Source: Glycocaulis abyssi
Lineage (GTDB): Bacteria > Pseudomonadota > Alphaproteobacteria > Caulobacterales > Maricaulaceae
Direction of reading: 5' to 3'
Assembly: GCF_041429775.1 (NCBI RefSeq)
Contig: NZ_CP163421.1
Location: forward strand, 2,443,001 to 2,507,000
DNA length: 64,000 nucleotides
Both the position numbers and the translations under genes were made by a program. The notes beneath the pieces are model-generated. The model was not told the DNA's origin and ran no database searches. It saw only the letters and a list, made by a program, of their open reading frames with translations. Below are positions 34,063-42,645 of the stretch, one piece after another. Every line of letters begins with the position of its first letter. Within the stretch, counting starts at the first letter, position 1.

Positions 34063-34896
34063 ATGGCTAGCATCACGACATCCGACGGCACGCAGCTCTT
34101 CTACAAGGACTGGGGACCCAAAGACGCCCAGCCTGTCATGTTCCATCATGGCTGGCCTCTGAGCGCCGATGACTGGGACAACCAGATGCTGTTCTTCCTG
34201 TCTGAGGGCTACCGGGTCATCGCGCACGACCGGCGCGGACATGGCCGCTCTGACCAGACCGACACGGGTAACGATATGGACACCTATGCCGCCGATGTCG
34301 CGGCGATCACCGAGGCGCTGGATCTGCGCGATGCGATCCATATCGGACACTCGACCGGCGGGGGCGAGGTCGCGCGCTATGTGGCCCGCGCCAAGGCCGG
34401 ACGCGTCGCCAAGGCCATCCTGATCGGCGCGATTCCTCCCGTCATGGTGCAGTCGGCATCGAACCCTGACGGTGTTCCGATGGAGGTGTTTGACGGTATG
34501 CGCTCCGCACTGGCGGCAAACCGCGCCCAGTTCTTCCTCGACATACCCAGCGGCCCCTTCTTCGGCTTCAACCGTGAAGGCGCGACGGTCAGCCAGGGCA
34601 TGATCGACAATTGGTGGCGTCAGGGCATGGCGGGCGGTGCAAAGGCCCACTATGACTGTATCGCCGTCTTCTCCGAGACCGACTTCACCGAAGACCTGAA
34701 GGCCATCAATCTTCCCGTCCTGCTGATACATGGCGAGGACGATCAGATCGTGCCGATCGCGAACTCCGCCCACAAGGCGATCAAGCTTCTCAAGCATGGC
34801 ACGCTGAAGACCTATCCGGGTCTGTCGCACGCCCCGTTCGCCACGCACCCGGACATCATCAACGCAGACATGCTCGCGTTTGCCCGCCCGGCCTGA
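34063..34896 (+). CDS. Alpha/beta hydrolase, non-heme chloroperoxidase-like
   Basis: A 277-aa protein of the cofactor-free haloperoxidase/esterase group. HHGWPLSADDWDNQM gives the oxyanion region, GHSTGGGEVARYVAR holds the nucleophile Ser (about residue 96), LLIHGEDDQIVP the Asp and GLSHAPFATH the His, so the triad is complete. Such enzymes hydrolyse esters and show perhydrolase activity. AAAGGA lies before the ATG. It is followed by ridA and a GST, probably in one transcription unit. Confidence 0.92.
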   Translation: MASITTSDGTQLFYKDWGPKDAQPVMFHHGWPLSADDWDNQMLFFLSEGYRVIAHDRRGHGRSDQTDTGNDMDTYAADVAAITEALDLRDAIHIGHSTGGGEVARYVARAKAGRVAKAILIGAIPPVMVQSASNPDGVPMEVFDGMRSALAANRAQFFLDIPSGPFFGFNREGATVSQGMIDNWWRQGMAGGAKAHYDCIAVFSETDFTEDLKAINLPVLLIHGEDDQIVPIANSAHKAIKLLKHGTLKTYPGLSHAPFATHPDIINADMLAFARPA

Positions 34897-35031
34897 CGAA
34901 GCGGACATCCTGGTCACGCCGGAGGGCCGGTCTTTGCCAGCCGAATGACCAGAGGCTTGGGGGATGTTGCATCGTAGCCGGCAATCATCCCCCGCACCCT
35001 TCGCCAGCATTACAGCAGGAGAGAAACTCCC

Positions 35032-35433
35032 ATGAAGATCGCTCGGATCAACCCGCCGGAGCTGCCGAACACGGAAGAGATCGGATACTCCCAGATCTCG
35101 GTCGTCGAACCTGGCCGCATGGCATACATTTCAGGACAGGTCGCGGTGCCGCCGGACGGTGCGCCGGTTCCGGCCAGCCTTGCAGACCAGATGAAGATCG
35201 TTGCCCGGAATGCGCGGGCGGCGCTGGAGGCGCTTGGCGCCAGCGCGAAGGATATCGTCATTGCGCGCTGCCTCGTCGCGGACCTTACGCCCGAACGGCT
35301 TGAACAGCTCATGCCTTCGCTGCTGGAACTCTTCGACGGCGCTCGTCCCAGCCTCACCGGATATGGAGTGGCTGCCCTCGCCGCACCAGAGTTTCAGGTC
35401 GAGCTGGAAATGACCGTTCGCCTGCCAGACTGA
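35032..35433 (+). CDS. RidA-family protein lacking the catalytic arginine
   Basis: A 133-aa Rid-fold protein that forms trimers in related cases. Family signs are YISGQVAVPPDG, QMKIVARNARAALEALGAS and the C-terminal FQVELEMTVRLPD. In RidA proper, an Arg near PARS contacts the imine substrate; here the matching stretch reads RPSLTGYGVAALA, with Leu where that Arg is expected. It therefore probably belongs to one of the Rid branches without imine deaminase activity. GGAGAG is upstream of the start. Confidence 0.85.
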   Translation: MKIARINPPELPNTEEIGYSQISVVEPGRMAYISGQVAVPPDGAPVPASLADQMKIVARNARAALEALGASAKDIVIARCLVADLTPERLEQLMPSLLELFDGARPSLTGYGVAALAAPEFQVELEMTVRLPD

Positions 35434-35503
35434 CCTGCCCCCCTGAATAGCCTATGCGTCCCAGCGTCGCCCTGGGACATCGCCCAGCACAAAGGACCAT
35501 GAA

Positions 35504-36124
35504 ATGCCCACGCTCTACTACGCTCCCGGCGCATGCTCGCTGGCACCCCATATCGTTCTGGAATGGATCGGCGCGCCTTATGAGGCCGTCAGGGTCAAGC
35601 ACGGATCTGAAGAATTGCTGGCGGTGAACCCTGCCGGCGCCGTGCCGACGCTCCGCGAGGATGATGGCTGGCTTCTCACGCAGGCTGGCGCGATCCTTGA
35701 CTATCTGGCAAACAAGCACCCGGAGGCCGGGCTTTCCGGTGGCGACAGCCTGCGCGCCAGGGCCGAGGCGCATCGCTGGTCGGCTTTTCTGACGTCGGAT
35801 GTTCATGCCGCCTTCTGGCCGGTCTTCATGCCCTTCCGCTACACGGCCGATGAGGGCAAGGAGGCGCGGCGCGCGGTTGTCGAGGCAGGGCACAAGCTGG
35901 TCGCCAAGCAGTTCGACATACTGAACACTCACCTCGACGGGCGCGAGCACATGCTGGATGGCGGCCGCTCGGTGATCGACGCTTACGCGTTTCCGATGAT
36001 CCGCTGGGCGCAAAAGATGCTGCCCGGTGGGCTTGAGCCCTACGCAAACGTGCAGGCGCTCCATGACGGGCTGGCTGCTGACCCCGCCGTGCAGAGGATT
36101 CTCGCCAGAGAGGCGGGCAAGTAG
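35504..36124 (+). CDS. Glutathione S-transferase, beta class
   Basis: A 206-aa two-domain GST. The N-terminal thioredoxin fold reads MPTLYYAPGACSLAPHIVLE with the beta-class Cys10, and has the cis-Pro loop GAVPTLREDDG and the glutathione-gamma-glutamyl contact LLTQAGAILDYLA. A helical C-terminal domain follows. It conjugates or reduces electrophiles with glutathione and fits the detoxification theme of its neighbours. It converges on the SDR gene with a 20-bp gap. Confidence 0.92.
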   Translation: MPTLYYAPGACSLAPHIVLEWIGAPYEAVRVKHGSEELLAVNPAGAVPTLREDDGWLLTQAGAILDYLANKHPEAGLSGGDSLRARAEAHRWSAFLTSDVHAAFWPVFMPFRYTADEGKEARRAVVEAGHKLVAKQFDILNTHLDGREHMLDGGRSVIDAYAFPMIRWAQKMLPGGLEPYANVQALHDGLAADPAVQRILAREAGK

Positions 36125-36144
36125 CTTTCATGGCGCCCGTGGCT

Positions 36145-37011
36145 TCAGCTCAGGCCAATAATCTCAAGCAGGTAGGAATCCAGCTCCGCCTCGGTCATGT
36201 CGCAAGCGGCCAGCATCATGCGCTCGGCATCTGTGCCCACCGCCACCCTGCTCGCCGGGGCATCCCCATGCGCGATGTCGATAATGCGCGCCGCTGCGCT
36301 GGCCGCATCCATGCCGGCCGCCTGTATGGCCTCAAGCCGTCCGGACGCGGTACGAAAAGCCTTGCCATAGAGCTTGCGATACTGCCGGGGCAGGGCCGCA
36401 CTATCCGGCGAAATCCTCTCGTCATTTTTCAATGCGCCGAGCCGGACGAGGGTGACGTCAATGCCGAACGGTTTCAGCTCGGTGCGGTACAGGGCTGAAA
36501 ACGCTTCGATGGCCGCTCCCGACGCGCCTGATGGCCCGTCGAAGGCAAGCGGCACGCGCCCGGCCCAGCCAGTTATCTGCACGATGCGGCCGCGCGCGCT
36601 GCGCAGGGCTGGCAGATAGGCGTTAATTACTGCCAGCGCCCCGAAGACATTCATCTCGAAAACCCGACGGAGGGCGTCCTGCGCCAGCGCCTCTACCGGT
36701 CCGCGCGCGTACTCGCCCGCAGTGCTTACAAGGAGATCCAGACCTGCCGGGCCGAGCGCGTCGGCCACGCCGCAGGCCCAGGCGTCCACAGCAACGGCGC
36801 TGGTCCTGTCGCAGACCATCAGGCTGACGCGCCCGGCGGAAGCTTCCTTGAGCTCCTGCGCCTCTTCCAGGGACGCGGCCGTCCCGAAAATGATATAGCC
36901 CCGCGAGGCAAGCCCGAGCGCGATCTCGCGCCCGAGCCCTGCCCCGGCGCCCGTGACGACGCCGGAGCGGCCCGGGCGCGAAGAGGCCGGTTTCATCTGG
37001 TGCCTGCTCAC
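36145..37011 (-). CDS. Short-chain dehydrogenase/reductase with lost catalytic residues
   Basis: A 288-aa Rossmann protein. The cofactor motif is intact (VVTGAGAGLGREIA), but the NNAG motif reads STAG. The active-site block, normally Ser then P-Y-x-x-x-K, reads ITGWAG and then GPSGASGAAIEAFS: Ser becomes Gly, Tyr becomes Ser and Lys becomes Gly. The fold seems complete, so it may be a non-enzymatic NAD(P)-binding protein. The start is GTG 37011, overlapping the isochorismatase stop (TAGTG); ATG 36996 is an alternative. It is co-translated with that gene. Confidence 0.88.
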   Translation of the reverse strand: MSRHQMKPASSRPGRSGVVTGAGAGLGREIALGLASRGYIIFGTAASLEEAQELKEASAGRVSLMVCDRTSAVAVDAWACGVADALGPAGLDLLVSTAGEYARGPVEALAQDALRRVFEMNVFGALAVINAYLPALRSARGRIVQITGWAGRVPLAFDGPSGASGAAIEAFSALYRTELKPFGIDVTLVRLGALKNDERISPDSAALPRQYRKLYGKAFRTASGRLEAIQAAGMDAASAAARIIDIAHGDAPASRVAVGTDAERMMLAACDMTEAELDSYLLEIIGLS

Positions 37012-37664
37012 TAGCTGGCGGCGTCAGGCACCGGCGTGTTGAGCAGCTGTTGCTCCCACAGAAAGGCGATGCCGCTCCCGGCAAGGTGCTCGATCACCAC
37101 ATCGACGAGCCCACCAGCGGTTTCAGCCCGCGCCCAGTCGCGCTGCCACTCCGAGGCCAGCGCCACCCAGGTCATCATGTTGATGCCCGCTGCGATCATG
37201 CGCTGGATGGCCACCTGATGGCCCTCGACCGAAATACCACCGGACGCGTCGGTGATGACCGTCACGTCCCAGCCTTCGCCTGCCGCCTGGATCGCGGGCA
37301 TCGCAACGCAGATTTCGGTCCACAGCCCTGCGATGACCAGTTGCTTGCGCCCGGTCGCCTTGACCGCATCGACAACCTTGGGGTCCTCCCAGGTGTTGAT
37401 GAAGGTGCGGTCAATCACTGTCTGGCCGGGAAACACGTCCGTGATCTGGGGAAAGATGCGCCCGCCGCGATCTTCAACGACGCTGGTCAGGATCACCGGT
37501 ACGCCGAAGACCTTGGCGGCCTTCGCCAGCCCTGCGGCATTGTTCACCACCATGTGCGGATCGTGGCTGTTCAGGTTGGCGAGCTGGTAGGGCTGGTGGT
37601 CTATCATCACCAGCACTGAATCTTCCGGGCGGAGAAGTGAAGAAAGTCCGTTTCTGAAAGTCAT
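37011..37664 (-). CDS. Isochorismatase-family hydrolase, YcaC-like
   Basis: A 217-aa cysteine hydrolase. Start ATG 37664 has AAAGGAT upstream and the usual MTFRNGLSSLLRPEDSVLVM N-terminus. The nucleophile Cys is in IAGLWTEICVAMPA, the Asp in VMIDHQPYQL; the Lys site (RTFINTWEDPK) matches the YcaC branch. Substrates of YcaC are unknown. The larger frame extends upstream to 37877 but runs into the LysR gene's end. A TGTCGCG site lies 127 bp upstream. Confidence 0.92.
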   Translation of the reverse strand: MTFRNGLSSLLRPEDSVLVMIDHQPYQLANLNSHDPHMVVNNAAGLAKAAKVFGVPVILTSVVEDRGGRIFPQITDVFPGQTVIDRTFINTWEDPKVVDAVKATGRKQLVIAGLWTEICVAMPAIQAAGEGWDVTVITDASGGISVEGHQVAIQRMIAAGINMMTWVALASEWQRDWARAETAGGLVDVVIEHLAGSGIAFLWEQQLLNTPVPDAAS

Positions 37665-37839
37665 GACAATATCCTTTGCTGTCACAACGCGTGGGACTGT
37701 CCTTCGAAGACACATTGCGGGCCCACATCGTCTGCAGCCAGTATCGTCATGGGTGGAGTTGGCGCGGTAGCGCCTTCCGGCGGCTAGCTGTGTCGCGAAA
37801 AGAGGAACACGGCCCCGGCAAAGCGCCTGACCGTGCGCC

Positions 37840-38733
37840 TCAGCCGGGCGTGCCGGCAACGTCGGGTGCCTTTGCAAAGCACTCGATGAGCATCTCGGTG
37901 AGGACCCGGACCTTCCTGGAAGGATGCTGGCCGGGAGGCCGGACGACGAAAATTCCGGCTTCGCGGATGGGATAGCGCGTCATCACAGGCACGAGCGCGC
38001 CCGATACCAGGTGTTCCTGGATCAGCGCATCGGGAAGATAGGCAATACCCACAGAGGCCAGCGCCGCAGCGACCAGCGCCGTTCCGTTATCGGCCTTGAA
38101 CCGCCCCTGGGGGCGAACCGGCACCACCTGGTCGTCATCCATGAACTGCCAGGTTTCCGTGCCCTGCATGACAGCCTCATGGCTGGCAATATCGGCCGGA
38201 GTCTCAGGCGCGCCGTAAGTCTCGATATATTCCGGGGTCGCGACCAGCTTGCCGTAGATCGGTCCGACGCGTCTGGCGATCAGGTTTGAATCGGCGAGAT
38301 GGCCGACCCGGATGGCGCAATCAAACCCTTCTGAAATGATGTCCACGAAGCGGTCACCATAGGAGGTGTGGATATGCAGGCTGGGATGGCGCCGCGCCAT
38401 GTCTGCCAGCACCGGCGCAAAATGGGTGGGGCCAAAAGAGAGCGGCGCGGCGACACGCAGCCGGCCGCGAAGCTCGCCGGCGGGCAGGATCGTCTCTCTG
38501 GCCGCATCCATCTCGGCGCACACGCGCGCTGCATGCTCGCGGAAGGTGGTGCCCGCTTCGGTCAGGGCTGCGCCGCGGGTGGAGCGCGCCAGCAGTAGCA
38601 CGCCGAGTTCCGCTTCAATCCGGGCCAGCCTGCGGCTGACGATGGACTTGGATACGCCGAGGCGCAGCGCAGCTGCGGAAACGCCTCCCGCATCAGCCAC
38701 TTCGACAAATGTGCGCAATTCTTCAATGTCCAA
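37840..38733 (-). CDS. LysR-family transcriptional regulator
   Basis: A 297-aa regulator. The likely start is TTG at 38731-38733, preceded by GAGGAA, because it begins MDIEELRTFVEVADAGGVSA, the normal LysR N-terminus; no ATG fits. The winged helix includes ALRLGVSKSIVSRRLARIEA. The effector domain covers about 90-290. It belongs to the CrgA/AaeR-like group that often controls small oxidoreductase genes. It is upstream of and on the same strand as the isochorismatase-SDR pair, which it probably controls. Confidence 0.92.
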   Translation of the reverse strand: MDIEELRTFVEVADAGGVSAAALRLGVSKSIVSRRLARIEAELGVLLLARSTRGAALTEAGTTFREHAARVCAEMDAARETILPAGELRGRLRVAAPLSFGPTHFAPVLADMARRHPSLHIHTSYGDRFVDIISEGFDCAIRVGHLADSNLIARRVGPIYGKLVATPEYIETYGAPETPADIASHEAVMQGTETWQFMDDDQVVPVRPQGRFKADNGTALVAAALASVGIAYLPDALIQEHLVSGALVPVMTRYPIREAGIFVVRPPGQHPSRKVRVLTEMLIECFAKAPDVAGTPG

Positions 38734-38896
38734 ATCTGCGTTCCTCGTATGGCAACGCAGTTGCCCGTCTGACCGTACTATCGCAGCAAATCCGGCAACG
38801 GCAATAGCGTGTTTGCGAGGCAGGCTGCCGGAGCCTTCAATGCCCGCAACCCGTGTGCCGCTGTCAGGGCTTTTAGGCGCTGTATAGCTGGCCCGT

Positions 38897-40213
38897 TCAC
38901 AATAGTGCGTGTTCCAGCAAGCTCCGGAAAGCGGATATGGTCTGCGTGACGGCGCCGGACGATATGCAGCGTTCGTCGTCTGTTTCGACATGATGGAACC
39001 GGTGAGTGCCAAAAACGCCCGCAACCGGCGCGTAGCCTGCCTCGATCACGTTCCTCAACTCGCCCGCAGACAGGTTTTCGCTGGAATATGGCGCTTCCAG
39101 ACCGGCCAGTCCGGTAAAGGCCTCGCGTGCTGCGGGTACAAGATGCGGGCTGACCACCAGATAGCGCTGGGAATCGGTACCCGGCAGCGGCCAGCTCTCG
39201 TTGGTGCCCTCATGCCAGTCCCGCGCAGCCAGATTGGCCCCTAGATGCAGCCAGAACGCGGTTTCCTGCGGGGTTGGCGCAACGGCGTGAAGCAGCTCTT
39301 CTGCGCCAAGATATTGATATTCATGGCCGCTATTGCAGACAAAGGCGAGGTCATAGTCCGGCGCGCCCTGCACCGTCCAGCGCGCAAAATGCAGCCAGGC
39401 GGCAATACCGCCACCGCGCTCCCCTGCACAGGTGAACCAGCCGGAACGCGGCGTCGAGACCACCAGCCATCGCCCACGCCCGCGATCTAGCCTTCCCACA
39501 AGATTGAAGGCCCGTCTACGCCCGCCCCGCCCGGTGACGATCAGGGTCACGGCGCGGCCCTCCATGGCGGCAGCGAGAAACGGGGCCGCATCCTGCGGTG
39601 CCAGTAGGGCGACGGGCCGGGAATACAGCGGTTCGCGGCCATGCGTGTTCAGCGCGATGATCTTGCCGCTGGGCCCGTTCGTGATGATGACCACGGCAGC
39701 TGCCCCGCCCTCGAAGGCAGCCGCGACAGGCTGCGCAACGCCTGGCCAGAACATGGACGACCAGCGGCCAAAGGCCAGATCAACCAGCGCTATCGCGCCG
39801 TCCAGGGGACGGTCTGAACGCCCGTGTGCGTCCACCCGGACAACCGGCGCGGTAATCCCGCCGGCGGGTGTGGTCTGGACAATCGGCACCGGCCATACAG
39901 TCGTGGACGTGCTGCCGGTTCTCAGTTCAGCCTGCGCGGCTTCGAAAAAGGGCACGTCGAAATATTGCCGGTCCGTCTGGAGACCTGCCGCCCGCAGCTC
40001 GCCCTCCAGCCAGACGCCGCACGCATCGTCTCCGGCTCCGCCGGACTGCTTGTTTCCAAGGCTGATATAGCGATCAAGATCGCGCGCGGTCTGATCGTCA
40101 TGGGGCCGCGCCTGTGCCATCGCACCAGCGCCGAGTGCCAGCGGAGCCGTGGCCGATGCCGCCAGAAATCCGCGCCGGGTCGCGCCGCCGGCCGAATATA
40201 CCGCATGGGTCAT
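38897..40213 (-). CDS. Exported M28-like protein with a PA domain, metal site degenerate
   Basis: A 438-aa protein with a Tat-type signal (TRRGFLAASATAPLALGAG). ATG 40213 has GGGGAGGAG upstream. A PA-domain-like insert (about 110-230) and a C-terminal M28 peptidase-like part follow. The usual metal ligands are partly lost: the HxD pair is replaced by STPRSG, the bridging Asp by CAGERGGG, and the Glu-Glu pair by SGHEYQYLG. The final RFHHVETDDE keeps its His. It may bind rather than cut. It diverges from a TonB receptor. Confidence 0.78.
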   Translation of the reverse strand: MTHAVYSAGGATRRGFLAASATAPLALGAGAMAQARPHDDQTARDLDRYISLGNKQSGGAGDDACGVWLEGELRAAGLQTDRQYFDVPFFEAAQAELRTGSTSTTVWPVPIVQTTPAGGITAPVVRVDAHGRSDRPLDGAIALVDLAFGRWSSMFWPGVAQPVAAAFEGGAAAVVIITNGPSGKIIALNTHGREPLYSRPVALLAPQDAAPFLAAAMEGRAVTLIVTGRGGRRRAFNLVGRLDRGRGRWLVVSTPRSGWFTCAGERGGGIAAWLHFARWTVQGAPDYDLAFVCNSGHEYQYLGAEELLHAVAPTPQETAFWLHLGANLAARDWHEGTNESWPLPGTDSQRYLVVSPHLVPAAREAFTGLAGLEAPYSSENLSAGELRNVIEAGYAPVAGVFGTHRFHHVETDDERCISSGAVTQTISAFRSLLEHALL

Positions 40214-40232
40214 TGATCTCTCTCCTCCCCTG

Positions 40233-40244
40233 TTTTGGCCAAAA
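40233..40244. promoter_or_regulatory. Perfect 12-bp palindrome before the M28-like gene
   Basis: TTTTGGCCAAAA lies 19 bp upstream of the start codon, next to the ribosome site. A related TTTGGCCAAA occurs at about 8040-8050 in an unrelated place, so chance or a common short motif is possible. Confidence 0.3.
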
Positions 40245-40269
40245 TCTAGCAGTGACAAGCGGTCAATAG

Positions 40270-40299
40270 CAACATTCACACGCGAGTGAGTGAATGTTG
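40270..40299. promoter_or_regulatory. Operator-like inverted repeat between divergent genes
   Basis: CAACATTCAC and GTGAATGTTG are perfect 10-bp arms around a 10-bp spacer, in the 159-bp gap between the M28-like gene and the TonB receptor. The size and symmetry suit a TetR-type dimer site, and a TetR gene ends this cluster at 47216-47977. The pairing is inference. Confidence 0.5.
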
Positions 40300-40372
40300 A
40301 CTCAACCCGAAACCCATGGTTCTCTTTTCTCCAGCGTCGGCACCCATGATCGGCGCAGTGGGAGGGAAACCA

Positions 40373-42645
40373 ATGAAGGCTTTACTATTCGCGTCGGCGA
40401 GCGTCGGCGCCCTCATCATGGCTGCGCCTGTATCTGCGCAGACCGATTCCAGCCAACCAGCAGAAGAACGCGTGGCCCAAGCCCGCGATATCATCACCGT
40501 CACAGCAACACGCCGTGAGGAAAGTCTTCAGGACGTTCCCTTGAGCATCACCACCTTCTCGCAGGACGAGCTCGATGCGCGTGGTATTGTCGGCTACGAA
40601 GGTCTGGCGTTTGAAACCCCCGGCGTTGTGCTGAACCGCGCCAGCGCCAACTTCAACAATTTCACCGCGCGCGGCATCGCCACCAACGGCTATAATGCCA
40701 ATCTGCAAAGCGCCGTGGCGATCTATGTCGATGAACTGCCGATCTCGTCGAACGGCAATTCAACCATCCTCGATCCCAGCCTCTACGATGTGGAGCGCAT
40801 CGAGTTCCTGCGCGGCCCGCAAGGCACGCTGTTCGGGTCCGGTTCGCTGGCTGGCGCACTGCGCATCATCACCCACGCACCCAACCCTAACGCGTTCGAG
40901 TTCTCGGCTCTGGCCGATATCGGTGTGACCGGATCGGACTCGCTGCGCCAACGCTACAACGCCATGGTCAACATTCCGCTTGTGGAGGATCAGTTGGCGC
41001 TGCGCATTGTCGGCCATGTGCGTGATGAAGAAGGCTATATCGATAATATCGGCACCGGCATCGACAATGCCAACGCATTGGAATCGTGGGGCGGCGGGCC
41101 ACACTGCTCTGGCAACCGACTGACCGGATGTCGATCCAGCTGCGGGTGTCGCACGAGGATAGCAATCCCCAGGATTCCTCGATTGTGAACCCGACGCTGG
41201 GCCGCGATAAGCGGATATCCGACCGGCCGGACCGGTTCGCTGGTGTGATGACCAACTACAACGCCACAGTGCGCTATCAGTTCGAGGGTGCAGAGCTGGT
41301 CAGTTCGTCAACCTGGTCGGAATACGAGGCCCAGTTTTATGTGGACCTGGCCGGCACGTTCGGCGAGCTGACCCGCCCCATCCCGTTTGCTCTGGATGCC
41401 GATGGTTGGGACGAGACCTTCGTTCAGGAGATCCGGCTGGTCTCGGACGCGGGCGGGCGTTTCGACTGGGTGATTGGCGGCTTCTATTTTCACCGTCAGC
41501 GCGACGTGGACTATAATTACCGCTCGTCACAGCCCTTCCTCGATGCGCTGGGGATGAGCGTCAGCTTGCCCGATGAATACTACCAGCGCTTCCAGAGCTA
41601 TTTCATCTCCGAGGAACAGGCGCTGTTCGGTGAGCTGACCTATCGCTTTACCGAGGATTTCTGGGTGACGGGTGGTCTGCGCTATGGCAGCACCGAGACC
41701 CAGGGCTTCACGCGCGCCGGCGGATACAACTCCAACTACCTGACCAACGCCCTGTTCGGAATTCCTGGGCCGCTGACCATCACGCCCGTTCCAGCCGCAA
41801 CCGGCGTTCCCGCAACCCAGGAAGGCCCATCCTACCGTTTCAGCGCCTCGTGGCGGCCGGTGCCGAACATTACCACTTACGCGGCCGTGGCGACCGGCTT
41901 CCGCACGCCAATCGTCAACGCCAGGGCAGGCGCGGTGAGTGCGCTTGACCCCAACGACATCATCATCCCCGATGGGGCCGATTCCAATGATCTCGTCAGC
42001 TATGAGGCAGGCATCAAGGGTAGCTGGTTCAATAACCGCCTGTTTGCCAACCTCGCCGTCTATCACATCAACTGGAACGATATTCAGGTGCAGGCCAACC
42101 GGGTGTCGGACTCTGTCCAGTTTGCCACCAATATCGGCGGCGCGCGCAGCCAGGGCATTGAGTTCGAGCTCATGGCCCGCGCTACCGACAACCTCACGAT
42201 CTCCCTCAACGGGTCGCTGAACGAGGCCAAGGTGACGTCACTGACGCCTGAAGAGGCGGCCATATCGGGGGCCGTGGAAGGCGCGCGCCTCGCGGGCCCG
42301 CGCTTCCAGGCATCCATGCTGGTCAACTACAATTTCGATCTGATGGCCAATGCCGAGGGCAATGCCTCGCTTGCAGTCTATCATGTGGGCTCGTTCCCCG
42401 GCTCCTTCCCGAACGTGCCAGGCCAGCCCGGTGTCGTCAGCCCGACCTTTGGTTACACGGAGGCTCATACGGTCGCCAACGCCACTATCGCCGCTGCCTT
42501 CGAGCGGTTCACGGTCGGGGCCTATGTCGAGAACATTTTCGACGACGACTCCATCAACTATGTCCACCCCGAAGCCTTTATCTCCAACCGCTTCGGCGTC
42601 GTACGTCCGCGCACGATCGGCGTCCGCGTCGGGTATAGCTTCTGA
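40373..42645 (+). pseudogene. TonB-dependent receptor, frameshifted
   Basis: An outer-membrane receptor of about 757 codons in two frames. Part one has a signal peptide (MKALLFASASVGALIMAA), a TonB box region (DIITVTATRREESLQDVPLS) and the plug with RGPQGTLFGSGSLAGALRI. It runs into a wrong frame at about 41088-41098, a G-rich run. Part two continues the barrel as RATLLWQPTDRMSIQLRVSH and ends in the normal RPRTIGVRVGYSF. Net loss of one base (or gain of two) explains it. The start ATG 40373 has GGAGGGA upstream. The defect could be a true mutation, a phase switch or a sequencing error. The MFS start overlaps its stop (TGATG). Confidence 0.88.
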
